NCBI RefSeq assembly: GCF_011758805.1
Contig: NZ_JAANOW010000001.1
Span: 310,001 to 374,000 of the forward strand
DNA: 64,000 nt
Source: Mycolicibacterium fluoranthenivorans
GTDB lineage: Bacteria > Actinomycetota > Actinomycetes > Mycobacteriales > Mycobacteriaceae
Direction: 5' to 3'
Shown here: positions 18,190 to 26,766 of the stretch, one piece after another
Layout: each line of letters starts with the position of its first letter
Numbering within the stretch: the first letter of the stretch is position 1
Notes under the pieces: generated by a model
Seen by the model: only the letters and a program-made list of their open reading frames with translations
Told to the model about the DNA's origin: nothing
The model's database searches: none
Position numbers and translations under genes: made by a program

Positions 18190-18822
18190 ATGACGGACAC
18201 GCGGTCGCCGGCCGCCACGCTGCTGGCCCATGCGGGGGGAGTTCGCGGGCTCATCCACACCGCCCTTCCGGTCACCGTGTTCGCGGCGACCTCCGCCGTT
18301 GCCGGCCTGGTGCCCGCCGTTGCCGCCGCGGTCGGCGTCGCGGTGGTGATCCTGGTGTGGCAACTGGTGCGCCGTGCCTCCACCCGTCCCGCGCTGTTCG
18401 GGTTCGCCGGGGTCCTGGTGTGCGCCGGCCTGGCCTTCGTCACCGGCCAGGCCCGGGACTTCTATCTCCCGGGCATCTGGATGTATCTCGGCATGGCCAT
18501 CGCCTTCACGGTGTCGGTGCTCATCCGGCGGCCACTCGTCGGTGTGGTCTGGGCGCGTGTCACCGGCCGCGACGACAGCTGGCGCGCCATCCGGCGGGCG
18601 CGGCTGGCCTTCGCCGCCGTCACCGTCGTGATGGCACTGGTGTCCTGGACCAGGTTCTTCGTCCAGTACCACCTATACGAGTCGAATCAGGCCGAGTTGC
18701 TCGCGATCGCGCGTGTCGCGATGGGCTGGCCCCTCTTCGCCGTCACGTCCTCGCTGATCTACCTGGCGATCCGCACCGCGATCAGGGCGGTACCGCAGCG
18801 CGAGCGTGTTGCGGGAACTTAA
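18190..18822 (+). CDS. DUF3159 integral membrane protein
   Basis: A 210-residue protein with about five or six hydrophobic helices: VTVFAATSAVAGLVPAVAAAV, VVILVWQLV, ALFGFAGVLVCAGLAFV, IWMYLGMAIAFTVSVLI, and two near the C-terminus. The hallmark DUF3159 segments (GQARDFYLPG and SWTRFFVQYHLY) are present. Function is unknown. ATG 18190 is preferred over ATG 18163 because residues start directly with a short cytoplasmic tail; GTG 18184 is possible. It is divergent from the TetR gene and shares its operator. Confidence 0.75.
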   Translation: MTDTRSPAATLLAHAGGVRGLIHTALPVTVFAATSAVAGLVPAVAAAVGVAVVILVWQLVRRASTRPALFGFAGVLVCAGLAFVTGQARDFYLPGIWMYLGMAIAFTVSVLIRRPLVGVVWARVTGRDDSWRAIRRARLAFAAVTVVMALVSWTRFFVQYHLYESNQAELLAIARVAMGWPLFAVTSSLIYLAIRTAIRAVPQRERVAGT

Positions 18823-18887
18823 CGATTCGGTGCTGCCTCGGCGTTGACGCTCGCGCAAGGACTCGGGTCGTGGTCAGGTGGAAGGTG

Positions 18888-19421
18888 ATGCCTACTTCCA
18901 CGCTCTCCGTTGTCCGCCTGGCCGCATCCGCCGCGGCGGGCCTGACGCTGCTCGCGACCGCGGCGGGGTTGGCCGGCGCCGCTCCGGACAGTGACAGTCA
19001 GGGCTACGTCGACTCCACGGCCCGGTGCAGTGCCCCTGCGGTCGCGGTCCTGTTCGGCAGCACCTCCAGTTCGCGCATCGCCATCTGCAAGACCTCCAGC
19101 GGCGGCTACGAGTATCGCGGCGTGCGGGTGCGCGACGGCGCCAAGCTGGTTCTGAGCGCCACCGCCTCGAACGGCGGGTACGTCGCCGAGAGCGACGGCG
19201 TCACCTACACCGTCACCCCGAACGGGCTGAAGGTGAGCACCAGCGGCACGGTCATCCGCAATGAGCCGCTCACCGATGTGCACGAACCGCAGGGGACCAC
19301 GACAAGTGGCACCGCGACGACGGTGACCACCACGGTGACGTCCACGGCGCCGACTTCTACGACACCGACGTCCACGACACCGCTGCCGCCGCCGTTGCCC
19401 GCGGAGGTGGGCGCCCGCTGA
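18888..19421 (+). CDS. Hypothetical secreted protein with Thr/Ser-rich tail
   Basis: A 177-residue protein. It has a signal peptide (LAASAAAGLTLLATAAGLAGAAP), a small domain with one Cys pair (STARCSAPAV and IAICKTSSGG), and then about 45 residues dominated by Thr/Ser/Pro that probably span the cell wall. No catalytic motif is visible. ATG 18888 is preceded by purine-rich GGTGGAAGG. An inverted repeat lies between it and the DUF3159 gene. Confidence 0.6.
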   Translation: MPTSTLSVVRLAASAAAGLTLLATAAGLAGAAPDSDSQGYVDSTARCSAPAVAVLFGSTSSSRIAICKTSSGGYEYRGVRVRDGAKLVLSATASNGGYVAESDGVTYTVTPNGLKVSTSGTVIRNEPLTDVHEPQGTTTSGTATTVTTTVTSTAPTSTTPTSTTPLPPPLPAEVGAR

Positions 19422-19444
19422 CGGGTCCCCGCGCGCGGCATTAC

Positions 19445-19460
19445 TGAAAATCGTTATCAT
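19445..19460 (+). promoter_or_regulatory. Zur/FurB-like box overlapping a leaderless -10 element
   Basis: TGAAAATCGTTATCA (19445-19459) matches 12 of 14 defined positions of the Zur box TGAAAATnATTTTCA. The -10 element TATCAT (19455-19460) overlaps its right arm. It is followed by 6 bases and the ATG at 19467. A repressor bound here would occlude the promoter. Confidence 0.5.
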
Positions 19461-19466
19461 TAAGGT

Positions 19467-19883
19467 ATGCCCGTTGTCACCCGTTGGCTGCTTCGCGTAC
19501 CTGATCTGGATGAGATCCGTAGCGGCACCGTGTATCTCACCGTTCCGCTGGTCGACGATATGGTCCAGATCGGCCTGGGCGGCCAGTACCGCACAGGCAT
19601 CATCGAGGTGTGCAAGAGCCGCGCTGCGCTCACCGTGATCCGAACTGACGGCGCCCCGCTGCAGGCGCAGATCGTGCGCGACGGTGCGCGGATCACCGTG
19701 CTGCGGGAACCGGTGCCCCAGCTGCAGCTCACCCGGGGCGGTCCCGCGGTGTGGCTGGTGCCCGGGGGCGTCCCGGTCGGGCGGGTGGCAGATCTGGAGC
19801 AACTGGTGCGGACGGTGGCCACTTTCGGTGTGGCCAAGCAGCGCCGGGGTGAGCGAGGCGCGCCGACCTCAGCCGCAGTATGA
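19467..19883 (+). CDS. Hypothetical protein, possibly Zur-regulated
   Basis: A 138-residue protein. I do not recognise a family. It has no signal peptide or membrane helix and is rich in beta-prone segments (GTVYLTVPLVDDMVQIGLGG, ARITVLREPVPQLQL, VWLVPGGVPVGRV). One cysteine is present, with no obvious metal-binding cluster. Its start appears leaderless, with the -10 element overlapped by a Zur-like box, so zinc-dependent repression is plausible. Its 3' end overlaps the convergent chorismate mutase gene by 15 bases. Confidence 0.55.
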   Translation: MPVVTRWLLRVPDLDEIRSGTVYLTVPLVDDMVQIGLGGQYRTGIIEVCKSRAALTVIRTDGAPLQAQIVRDGARITVLREPVPQLQLTRGGPAVWLVPGGVPVGRVADLEQLVRTVATFGVAKQRRGERGAPTSAAV

Positions 19884-20438
19884 GTGGGTCGCGAAAGCCA
19901 ACGCGTCCCGGTAGTCCGGGTCCAGGCCGTACGCCGTGGCCGCGTTGTCGGCCGCCTCGCGCAGGGCCGGGACGCAGGCCGGCGAATGCAACAGATCCCA
20001 TTGCGCGGCAAGCTCGTCGACGATCGTCGTGTTCAGCGCGTCGATGCGGGACCGGGACGAGGACAGGTCGGGCGCCGACGACGGCGCGGCGGCGGGGTCG
20101 AGTTTCCATTCCGCGAACCGGCGGTACTCGACCGCCTCGGTGGCCTGGATCTGGTCGGTGAAGATGCGTCGGACGTAGTCGGCGTCGATCCCGCGGGTGC
20201 CCGCCGTCGTGGCGACGGCGTCGAGCACCTGTTGGACGCGCACCGGATCCTCGATGTCCCCGTGGGTGATCCATTTGACCGCGGCGACAGGGTCGGCGAC
20301 CTGCAGCCGTTGCGCGGCCGAGGAGACCAGGGCATCCAGCGGACTGGGCATCGCATGCGCCACCCCCGGCGTCGCGGACGCGAGGCTGACGGCGGCCAGC
20401 GCGGCAAGGCCCATGCGTCGCAGCATCACCGTGTTCAC
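19869..20438 (-). CDS. aroQ: Secreted chorismate mutase (AroQ gamma type)
   Basis: A 189-residue protein resembling M. tuberculosis secreted chorismate mutase Rv1885c. The signal peptide ends near GVAHA. The helical AroQ core (LVSSAAQRLQVADPVAAVKW, DIEDPVRVQQVLD, FTDQIQATEAVEYRRFAEWK) carries the expected Arg, Lys, Asp and Gln/Glu residues. C-terminal cysteines (SPACVPAL and HSYCG) probably form the known disulfide. It converts chorismate to prephenate, here in the periplasm or outside the cell. Its GTG start overlaps the TetR stop by 4 bases, so both are made from one transcript. Confidence 0.9.
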   Translation of the reverse strand: MNTVMLRRMGLAALAAVSLASATPGVAHAMPSPLDALVSSAAQRLQVADPVAAVKWITHGDIEDPVRVQQVLDAVATTAGTRGIDADYVRRIFTDQIQATEAVEYRRFAEWKLDPAAAPSSAPDLSSSRSRIDALNTTIVDELAAQWDLLHSPACVPALREAADNAATAYGLDPDYRDALAFATHSYCG

Positions 20439-21025
20439 CCGCGCAGAGCGGCGGTGCCGGGTTGGGCGGCGACCGCCAGCAGGCGCTGGGCACGGTCGAG
20501 CAGGATGCGGTGCAGATCGCCGTCGGAGATATCGCTCAGGTGCGGTTCGGTGGTGCTGCCGAAGATGCCCGCGGTGATCATCCCGATCGTGACCCGGGTC
20601 TCGACGTCGACGGTCGGGCCGATCAGCAGCTCGCGCAGGCGATCACCGCAATCCTCGAACTCCTTGTGCGCCCGGACGAGCTCGAGCACCGCGGGATCGC
20701 CGTAGAACAAGGTGCCGATGCGCCGGTGCCGGATCGCCATCTCGACGAAACCGCTGATGGTGGCATCGCGGCGGGAGTCCGGATTGGAGATGGTCTCGGC
20801 GATGCGGACCAGCCGGTCCATATCGTCGAACACCGGGCGGACCACCGACAGCACGATGTCGTCTTTGGTGTGGAACTGGTAGTAGATCGCGGCCTTGCTG
20901 ACGCCGAGGTGGTCGGCGATCATCTGCAGCGAGGTGCCGTTGACGCCACGCTCGGCGAACAGATTGAGGGCGGCGTCGAGGACGCGTTCACGCGCGAAGC
21001 CGCGCTGAGCCACTGGCTTGGCCAT
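20435..21025 (-). CDS. TetR family regulator divergent from the mmpS-mmpL operon
   Basis: A 196-residue protein. The N-terminal HTH reads MIADHLGVSKAAIYYQFHTKDDIV. ATG 21025 is preceded by an excellent ribosome binding site (AAAGGAGG); the frame to 21109 is not needed. In M. tuberculosis the TetR gene Rv0452 is likewise divergent from mmpS4-mmpL4. It is translationally coupled to the chorismate mutase. The palindrome at 21137-21152 in the divergent promoter is its likely operator. Confidence 0.85.
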   Translation of the reverse strand: MAKPVAQRGFARERVLDAALNLFAERGVNGTSLQMIADHLGVSKAAIYYQFHTKDDIVLSVVRPVFDDMDRLVRIAETISNPDSRRDATISGFVEMAIRHRRIGTLFYGDPAVLELVRAHKEFEDCGDRLRELLIGPTVDVETRVTIGMITAGIFGSTTEPHLSDISDGDLHRILLDRAQRLLAVAAQPGTAALRG

Positions 21026-21136
21026 CCGACCGCCTCCTTTCCCGGATCTGGTCCCTGATCCGGCGTGTGACCTGCTGCGCATCTTTGCACGGACAGTATC
21101 CGCCGTCACAGAGTCTGACGTTCGTCTTGTCCTAAC

Positions 21137-21152
21137 TTAGCCGATTGGCTAA
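21137..21152. promoter_or_regulatory. Palindromic operator TTAGCCGATTGGCTAA
   Basis: The perfect 6-base arms TTAGCC/GGCTAA flank GATT. It lies between the TetR start (21025) and mmpS (21214). A second GGCTAA-containing stretch, TAGGCTAAC at 21171-21179, resembles the core of an IdeR box but matches only about 11 of 19 bases overall. The palindrome is the better supported site. Confidence 0.5.
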
Positions 21153-21213
21153 TCTCGTCCAGTCGAGTAGCTAGGCTAACTGAGGCTGTTCACGGATCGG
21201 ACGGAGTCGGGCG

Positions 21214-21645
21214 ATGAACGTGTTGAAACGCGTGTGGATACCCCTGGTCATCGTCGTGGTGGTGGCCGTCGCGTCATTCACGGTGATGCGGGTTCGCACG
21301 TTCTTCGGGACCGGCCCGGGCTATGTCTCCACGGAGAACAGTGCCGCCGATGAGAGCGAGCCGTTCGACCCCAAGGTGGTCAAGTACGAGATCTGGGGTG
21401 AGCCGGGTGCGACGGCGAACGTCAACTACATGGACCTGGATGCCAAACCGCAGCGCGCCGACAACGTCGCGCTGCCCTGGACGCTGACGCTGAGCACCAC
21501 CGCGCCCTCGGTCTTCCCCACGATCTCCGGCCAGGGTGACGGCTCCAGTCTTTCCTGCCGCATCACCGTCGACGACGAAGTCAAAGACGAACGTACTGTC
21601 GACGGTGTCGGCGCCCATACCTACTGCTTGGTGAAATCCGCATGA
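21214..21645 (+). CDS. MmpS family transport accessory protein
   Basis: A 143-residue protein. It has one N-terminal membrane helix ([19 protein letters not shown]), then a periplasmic beta domain with the family motifs [16 protein letters not shown] and LPWTLTL, and a late Cys pair. MmpS4/5 proteins assist MmpL4/5 in siderophore and drug export. The stop overlaps the mmpL start by 4 bases. Confidence 0.92.
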   Translation: MNVLKRVWIPLVIVVVVAVASFTVMRVRTFFGTGPGYVSTENSAADESEPFDPKVVKYEIWGEPGATANVNYMDLDAKPQRADNVALPWTLTLSTTAPSVFPTISGQGDGSSLSCRITVDDEVKDERTVDGVGAHTYCLVKSA

Positions 21646-24566
21646 GTGCACCTCACGACGACACGAGTGCTCCGCACGAGCCGCCCACCGACGCCTTCGC
21701 GGCGGCCCCGCGAGCCGCCGGCCACGACCGTCGCGGCATCGCGAAATGGGTACGCACGCTTGCCGTCCCGATCATCATCGGCTGGGTGGCGGTCGTCGCC
21801 CTGCTCAATGTCATCGTCCCGCAGCTCGAAGTGGTGGGGCAGATGAAAGCGGTGTCGATGAGCCCCGAGACCGCGCCGTCGGTGATCTCGATGAAGCGGG
21901 TCGGCGAGAACTTCCAGGAGTTCAAGTCGAACAGTTCGGCGATGGTGGTGCTGGAGAGCGATCACCAGCTCGATGACGCCGCGCACAAGTTCTACGACGA
22001 GATGATCAAGAAGCTGGAAGCCGACACCAAGCATGTCGAGCACATCCAGGACATGTGGGGCGATCCGCTGACGGCGGCCGGTGCGCAGAGCGCCGACGGC
22101 AAGGCCACCTACGTGCAGGTGTACACGGCCGGTAACCAGGGTGAGTCCCTGGCCAACGAGTCCATCGACGCGGTGAAGGGCGCCGTGGACAGCCTGACGC
22201 CGCCACCCGGGGTGAAGGTCTACGTCACCGGTCCGGCCGCGATGACGGCCGATCAGCAGATCGCCAGCGACCGCAGCCTCAAGGTGATCGAGGCGCTGAC
22301 GTTCGCGGTGATCATCGTGATGATGCTGCTGATCTATCGATCGGTGGTCTCGGTGCTGCTGACCTTGGTGATGGTGGTGCTGGGCCTGGCCGCCACCCGC
22401 GGCGCGGTGGCGTTCCTGGGCTACTACGACATCATCGGGCTCTCGACGTTCGCGACGAACCTGTTGGTGACGCTGGCCATCGCCGCGGCGACGGACTACG
22501 CGATCTTCCTGATCGGCCGCTATCAAGAGGCGCGCACCCGGGGTTTGGACCGGGAAGCCGCCTACTACGACATGTATCACGGCACCGCGCACGTGATCTT
22601 GGGCTCGGGTATGACGATTGCCGGCGCGACGTTCTGCCTGCACTTCACCAAACTGCCGTACTTCCAATCGCTCGGTATCCCGCTGGCCGTCGGCATGGTC
22701 ACCCTGGTGTTCTGCGCCCTGACCCTCGGCCCGGCCATCATCTCGGTGGCGACCCGATTCGGAAAGACGTTGGAGCCCAAGCGCAGTGCGCGGATCCGCG
22801 GCTGGCGCAAGATCGGTGCCGTGGTGGTGCGCTGGCCCGGGCCGATCCTGGTCGCGACGCTGGCCCTGTGTCTCGTCGGTCTGGTCGCACTGCCCGGCTA
22901 CCAGACCAACTACAACGACCGAAACTATCTGCCTGGCAATCTGCCTGCGGCCGAGGGCTACGCGGCGGCGGATCGGCATTTCAACCAGGCCCGGATGAAC
23001 CCGGAACTGCTGCTCATCGAGAGCGATCACGATCTGCGTAACTCGGCGGACTTCCTGGTGATCGACAAGATCGCCAAGGCGGTGTTCCGCACGCCCGGTA
23101 TCGGGCGGGTGCAGGCCATCACCCGGCCGCAGGGAACCCCGATCGAGCACACCTCGATCCCGTTCCAGATCAGCATGCAGGGCACCACGCAGAAAATGAA
23201 CGAGAAGTACCAGCAGGACATGATGGCCAACATGCTCAAGCAGGCCGATGACATGCAGGTCACGATCGACAACATGACCAAGATGTCCAACATCACGGCC
23301 CAGATGGCGGCCACCACGCATTCGATGGTCACCAAGATGAAGACCATGACCCTCGATGTGGCCGAATTGCGGGACCATATCGCCGATTTCGACGATTTCT
23401 TCCGGCCCATCCGCAATTACCTGTACTGGGAACCGCACTGCTACGACATCCCGTCGTGCTGGGCCATCAGGTCGATCTTCGACACCCTCGACGGTATCGA
23501 CACCATGACCGACGACATCCAGAAGCTGATGCCCGATATGGAGCGGCTGGACACGCTGATGCCGCAGATGGTGGCGCTCATGCCGTCGATGATCGCCACG
23601 ATGAAGAACATGAAGACCTACATGCTGACCATGTATCAGACCCAGAAGGGCATACAGGATCAGATGTCGGCGATGCAGGACAACTCGTCGGCGATGGGTG
23701 AAGCGTTCGACGCGGCCCGCAACGACGACTCCTTCTATCTGCCGCCCGAGACGTTCGACAATCCCGAATTCAAAACGGGTATGAAGAACTTCATCTCCCC
23801 CGACGGCAAGTCGGTGCGCTTCATCATCAGCCATGACGGCGATCCGATGAGCCCCGAAGGCATCTCGCATATCGAGGCCATCAAGCAGGCCGCCAAGGAG
23901 GCCATCAAGGGCACCCCGCTGGAGGGCTCCAAGATCTACCTGGCCGGTACCGCCGCCACCTTCAAGGACATGCAGGAGGGGGCGAACTGGGATCTGGTCA
24001 TCGCCGGGATCGCCTCGCTGTGCCTGATCTTCATCATCATGCTGATCATCACCCGCGCGATCGTCGCCTCCGCGGTGATCGTCGGTACGGTCCTGGTGTC
24101 ACTCGGTGCGTCCTTCGGGCTCTCGGTGCTGTTGTGGCAACACCTGCTGGGCACCCCGCTGCACTGGATGGTTCTGGCGATGTCGGTGATCATCCTGTTG
24201 GCGGTGGGCGCGGACTACAACCTGCTCTTGGTCTCCCGATTCAAGGAGGAGATCCACGCAGGCCTGAACACCGGCATCATCCGGTCGATGGGCGGTACCG
24301 GATCGGTGGTCACCTCGGCCGGTCTGGTGTTCGCCTTCACCATGATCTCGATGGCGGTCAGCGAGCTGACCGTGATCGGGCAGGTCGGCACGACCATCGG
24401 CCTGGGCCTGTTGTTCGACACCTTGATCATCCGGTCGTTCATGACACCCGCGATCGCGGCGCTGCTGGGCAAGTGGTTCTGGTGGCCGCAGCGGGTGCGT
24501 CAGCGCCCGGTCCCGGAGAACTGGCCGGCACCCATCCAGAAGAACCCCCAGGAGGTCCTGTCATGA
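21642..24566 (+). CDS. MmpL4/5-like RND transporter
   Basis: A 974-residue protein with twelve predicted membrane helices in two halves. It carries the proton-relay Asp-Tyr pairs ATDYAIF and GADYNLLL. Between helices 7 and 8 (about residues 500-700) lies a long Met-rich helical region (for example [16 protein letters not shown]), matching the coiled-coil periplasmic domain of MmpL4/5 siderophore exporters. The likely substrates are siderophores or lipids; MmpL4/5 also export drugs such as bedaquiline. The gene overlaps both neighbours by 4 bases (ATGA), indicating tight stoichiometry. Confidence 0.92.
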   Translation: MSAPHDDTSAPHEPPTDAFAAAPRAAGHDRRGIAKWVRTLAVPIIIGWVAVVALLNVIVPQLEVVGQMKAVSMSPETAPSVISMKRVGENFQEFKSNSSAMVVLESDHQLDDAAHKFYDEMIKKLEADTKHVEHIQDMWGDPLTAAGAQSADGKATYVQVYTAGNQGESLANESIDAVKGAVDSLTPPPGVKVYVTGPAAMTADQQIASDRSLKVIEALTFAVIIVMMLLIYRSVVSVLLTLVMVVLGLAATRGAVAFLGYYDIIGLSTFATNLLVTLAIAAATDYAIFLIGRYQEARTRGLDREAAYYDMYHGTAHVILGSGMTIAGATFCLHFTKLPYFQSLGIPLAVGMVTLVFCALTLGPAIISVATRFGKTLEPKRSARIRGWRKIGAVVVRWPGPILVATLALCLVGLVALPGYQTNYNDRNYLPGNLPAAEGYAAADRHFNQARMNPELLLIESDHDLRNSADFLVIDKIAKAVFRTPGIGRVQAITRPQGTPIEHTSIPFQISMQGTTQKMNEKYQQDMMANMLKQADDMQVTIDNMTKMSNITAQMAATTHSMVTKMKTMTLDVAELRDHIADFDDFFRPIRNYLYWEPHCYDIPSCWAIRSIFDTLDGIDTMTDDIQKLMPDMERLDTLMPQMVALMPSMIATMKNMKTYMLTMYQTQKGIQDQMSAMQDNSSAMGEAFDAARNDDSFYLPPETFDNPEFKTGMKNFISPDGKSVRFIISHDGDPMSPEGISHIEAIKQAAKEAIKGTPLEGSKIYLAGTAATFKDMQEGANWDLVIAGIASLCLIFIIMLIITRAIVASAVIVGTVLVSLGASFGLSVLLWQHLLGTPLHWMVLAMSVIILLAVGADYNLLLVSRFKEEIHAGLNTGIIRSMGGTGSVVTSAGLVFAFTMISMAVSELTVIGQVGTTIGLGLLFDTLIIRSFMTPAIAALLGKWFWWPQRVRQRPVPENWPAPIQKNPQEVLS

Positions 24567-24904
24567 AACGCGTAGCCATGGTGATGGCCGGTGCGGCAAT
24601 CGCTTTCGCGACCGCAGGGGTCGCGAGTGCCGACCCGGCGTATGACCGGGATCCCGACACCAACTTCGCCCATCAGCTGCACACCGTGGGGATCTACGGG
24701 CAGAAGGATTACAACGCCTGGATCGGCAAGATCATGTGCAAGCGGATGTACAACAACGTCGACACCGATGCGGCGCAGACGGCGACGTTCGTACGGAATC
24801 AGCTGGACCGCGACAGCAGCACCGAGCAGGTGTGGCAGTTCGTGGGGCTGGCCGTCGACTACTACTGCCCCGAAAAACGCGGCGACATCGACCACGCCGC
24901 CTAG
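24563..24904 (+). CDS. Small secreted DUF732 protein
   Basis: A 113-residue protein with a signal peptide ending [10 protein letters not shown]. The mature helical domain has the DUF732 layout: residues [11 protein letters not shown], then [10 protein letters not shown] and [10 protein letters not shown] with two cysteines likely bonded. ATG 24563 has AGGAGG ahead and overlaps the mmpL stop. Its role is unknown; the position suggests a periplasmic partner of the transporter. Confidence 0.8.
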   Translation: MKRVAMVMAGAAIAFATAGVASADPAYDRDPDTNFAHQLHTVGIYGQKDYNAWIGKIMCKRMYNNVDTDAAQTATFVRNQLDRDSSTEQVWQFVGLAVDYYCPEKRGDIDHAA

Positions 24905-24917
24905 GAGGGAAATCATC

Positions 24918-25391
24918 ATGATGCGCACCAACTTTCGGAACACCGCCCGGATAGGCCTGGCCGCCGCCGCCCTGGCCGGCGCCATCACCACCGGCATCGC
25001 CACTTCCGGTATTGCGTCCGCCGATGCCACCGACGACTACCCCATCCCCAACCGCATCCTGCGCACCCCGTGCACCGCCGAACAGATCATGGCCGCCGCC
25101 CGCGACGTCGAACCCGTCTACTACGAGCGCTACATGATCGACTACAACAACAAACCCGCCGCCGACCAACAAGGCGCCCAAGACCGCATCCACTGGTTCT
25201 TCTCCATGGACTACGCCGGCCGCCGCCAATACTCCGAAGACACCGCCACCAACGCCTTCTACGAACAAATGTCCTGGCGCTGGCCCAACTGGGCCAAACT
25301 GTTCTTCAACAACAAAGGCGTCGCCGCCCACACCACCGACATCTGCCAGAACTACCCGGCAGGCGACATGTCCGTCTGGGACTGGCACTAG
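24918..25391 (+). CDS. Rv0455c-like periplasmic siderophore-secretion protein (DUF5078)
   Basis: A 157-residue protein. It has a signal peptide ending SGIASADATDDYPIP and then the conserved Rv0455c features: PCTAEQIMAAARDVEPVYYE, RYMIDYNN, HWFFSMDYAGRRQYSE, FFNNKGVAAHT and a C-terminal YPAGDMSVWDWH. Cys residues near both ends of the mature protein (TPC and DIC) would form the cinching disulfide. In M. tuberculosis Rv0455c is required with MmpS4/MmpL4 for siderophore secretion. The start has AGGAGG 9 bases upstream and lies 13 bases after the DUF732 gene, so it belongs to the same operon. Confidence 0.85.
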   Translation: MMRTNFRNTARIGLAAAALAGAITTGIATSGIASADATDDYPIPNRILRTPCTAEQIMAAARDVEPVYYERYMIDYNNKPAADQQGAQDRIHWFFSMDYAGRRQYSEDTATNAFYEQMSWRWPNWAKLFFNNKGVAAHTTDICQNYPAGDMSVWDWH

Positions 25392-25450
25392 CCTTACAAC
25401 TGTTACCGCAGTCACAACGGGCCGCCCCGGGCGGTGAGTATCACAGCTGT

Positions 25451-25462
25451 CCGCATATGCGG
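25451..25462. other. Perfect 12-base palindrome before the MCE gene
   Basis: CCGCATATGCGG lies in the 101-base gap between the Rv0455c-like and MCE genes. The gap also contains GTCACAAC (25411-25418) and its reverse complement GTTGTGAC (25469-25476). These are candidate regulator sites or an RNA structure; no terminator U-tract follows. Confidence 0.35.
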
Positions 25463-25492
25463 AAAACTGTTGTGACATGGTGAAATCGACAG

Positions 25493-26740
25493 GTGTCAGT
25501 ACCCGATACCGGTGGTCCGGAGCTCGTCGATGAGGGTCCTTTCAACGATGCGAAGGAACCTCCGTACCGGATCGCCGGCGCGGTGTTGCTCGCCGTCGTG
25601 GTGTTGGTCTTCGGTCTGACGTGGGCGCAGTTCCGTGGCTATTTCGATGACAAGGCCGCCCTGGTGGTGATGGCCGAGCGAGCCGGGTTGTCGATGGATC
25701 CGGGGTCGAAGGTGACCTTCAACGGGGTGCCGATCGGGCGGCTGAAATCCGCGGGTGTGGTGACCGACGGGGGTCGGTCACGGGCCAGGTTGGTGTTGGA
25801 TGTGGAACCGCGGTACCTGGACATGATCCCGGCCAATGTGGACGCGCAGTTGCGCGCGACGACGGTGTTCGGCAACAAGTACATCTCGTTCCTGTCGCCG
25901 GCGGATCCGTCGTCGGACAAGCTCAAGTCGGGTGCGGTGATCAACGCGACGAGCACCACCACGGAGTTCAACACGTTGTTCGAGACGATCATGGGGATCG
26001 CCCAGCAGGTGGATCCGGTGAAGTTGAACCAGACGTTGACCGCGGCGGCGCAGGCGCTGGATGGGTTGGGGGACAAGTTCGGTCAGTCGCTGGTCAACGG
26101 TAATGACATTCTGGGTGAGCTCAATGCCCGGATGCCGCAGATCCGCAGGGACACCAAGGGTTTGGCGGATCTGTCCGGGGTGTATGCCGATGCCGCTCCG
26201 GATCTGTTCGACGGGCTCGACCATGCGGTGGTCACCGCCAGGACGCTGAACGCGCAGCGCGGCAATATCGACAAGGCGTTGATGTCGGCGGTCGGGTTCG
26301 GCAACAACGCCGGGGACATCTTCGAGCGTGGTGGGCCGTATCTGGTCCGTGGTGCGCAGGACCTGCTGCCGACGAGCAAGCTGCTGGACTACTACAGCCC
26401 CGAGCTGTTGTGTACGTTGCGCAACTTCCACGACGTCGCACCCAAATTCGCCGATATGCTCGGCGGCAACGGCTACTCCCTGGTGCTGGCCGACGAACTG
26501 GTCGGCGCCGGAAACGGTTACGTCTACCCGGACAATCTGCCGCGGGTCAATGCGCGGGGTGGACCGGAGGGTCGGCCGGGTTGCTGGCAGCCGATCACCC
26601 GCGACCTGTGGCCGATGCCGTATCTGGTGATGGACACCGGTGCCAGCATCGCGCCCTACAACCACTTCGAGCTCGGTCAGCCGCTGGCCGCCGAGTACGT
26701 CTGGGGCCGCCAGATCGGCGAACGCACCATCAACCCGTGA
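25493..26740 (+). CDS. Stand-alone MCE family protein
   Basis: A 415-residue protein starting at GTG. It has one membrane helix (about residues 30-50), then a single MCE domain (about 55-135, with KVTFNGVPIGRLKSAGVV and VFGNKYISFLSP). A long helical tail follows (about 150-300), as in MceA-F substrate-channel proteins. No YrbE permease, Mce paralogue or Mas gene is nearby, so it is an orphan, presumably joining an MCE complex encoded elsewhere. It follows the MmpL cluster on the same strand. Confidence 0.8.
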   Translation: MSVPDTGGPELVDEGPFNDAKEPPYRIAGAVLLAVVVLVFGLTWAQFRGYFDDKAALVVMAERAGLSMDPGSKVTFNGVPIGRLKSAGVVTDGGRSRARLVLDVEPRYLDMIPANVDAQLRATTVFGNKYISFLSPADPSSDKLKSGAVINATSTTTEFNTLFETIMGIAQQVDPVKLNQTLTAAAQALDGLGDKFGQSLVNGNDILGELNARMPQIRRDTKGLADLSGVYADAAPDLFDGLDHAVVTARTLNAQRGNIDKALMSAVGFGNNAGDIFERGGPYLVRGAQDLLPTSKLLDYYSPELLCTLRNFHDVAPKFADMLGGNGYSLVLADELVGAGNGYVYPDNLPRVNARGGPEGRPGCWQPITRDLWPMPYLVMDTGASIAPYNHFELGQPLAAEYVWGRQIGERTINP

Positions 26741-26754
26741 CGCCCGGCATCGAC

Positions 26755-26760
26755 TAGTTT
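26755..26760 (+). promoter_or_regulatory. -10 element (TAGTTT), leaderless arrangement
   Basis: TAGTTT lies exactly 6 bases before the GTG at 26767. Confidence 0.5.
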
Positions 26761-26766
26761 GACCGG

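Noticed and set aside
21137..21152. IdeR iron box at the palindrome itself
   Set aside because: TTAGCC-GATT-GGCTAA matches only about 9 of 19 bases of the IdeR consensus; a TetR operator is the better explanation.
21621..23870. 749-residue His-rich open frame on the minus strand
   Set aside because: It is antisense to mmpL; its His richness mirrors Met (ATG) codons of the coiled-coil region in the opposite strand.
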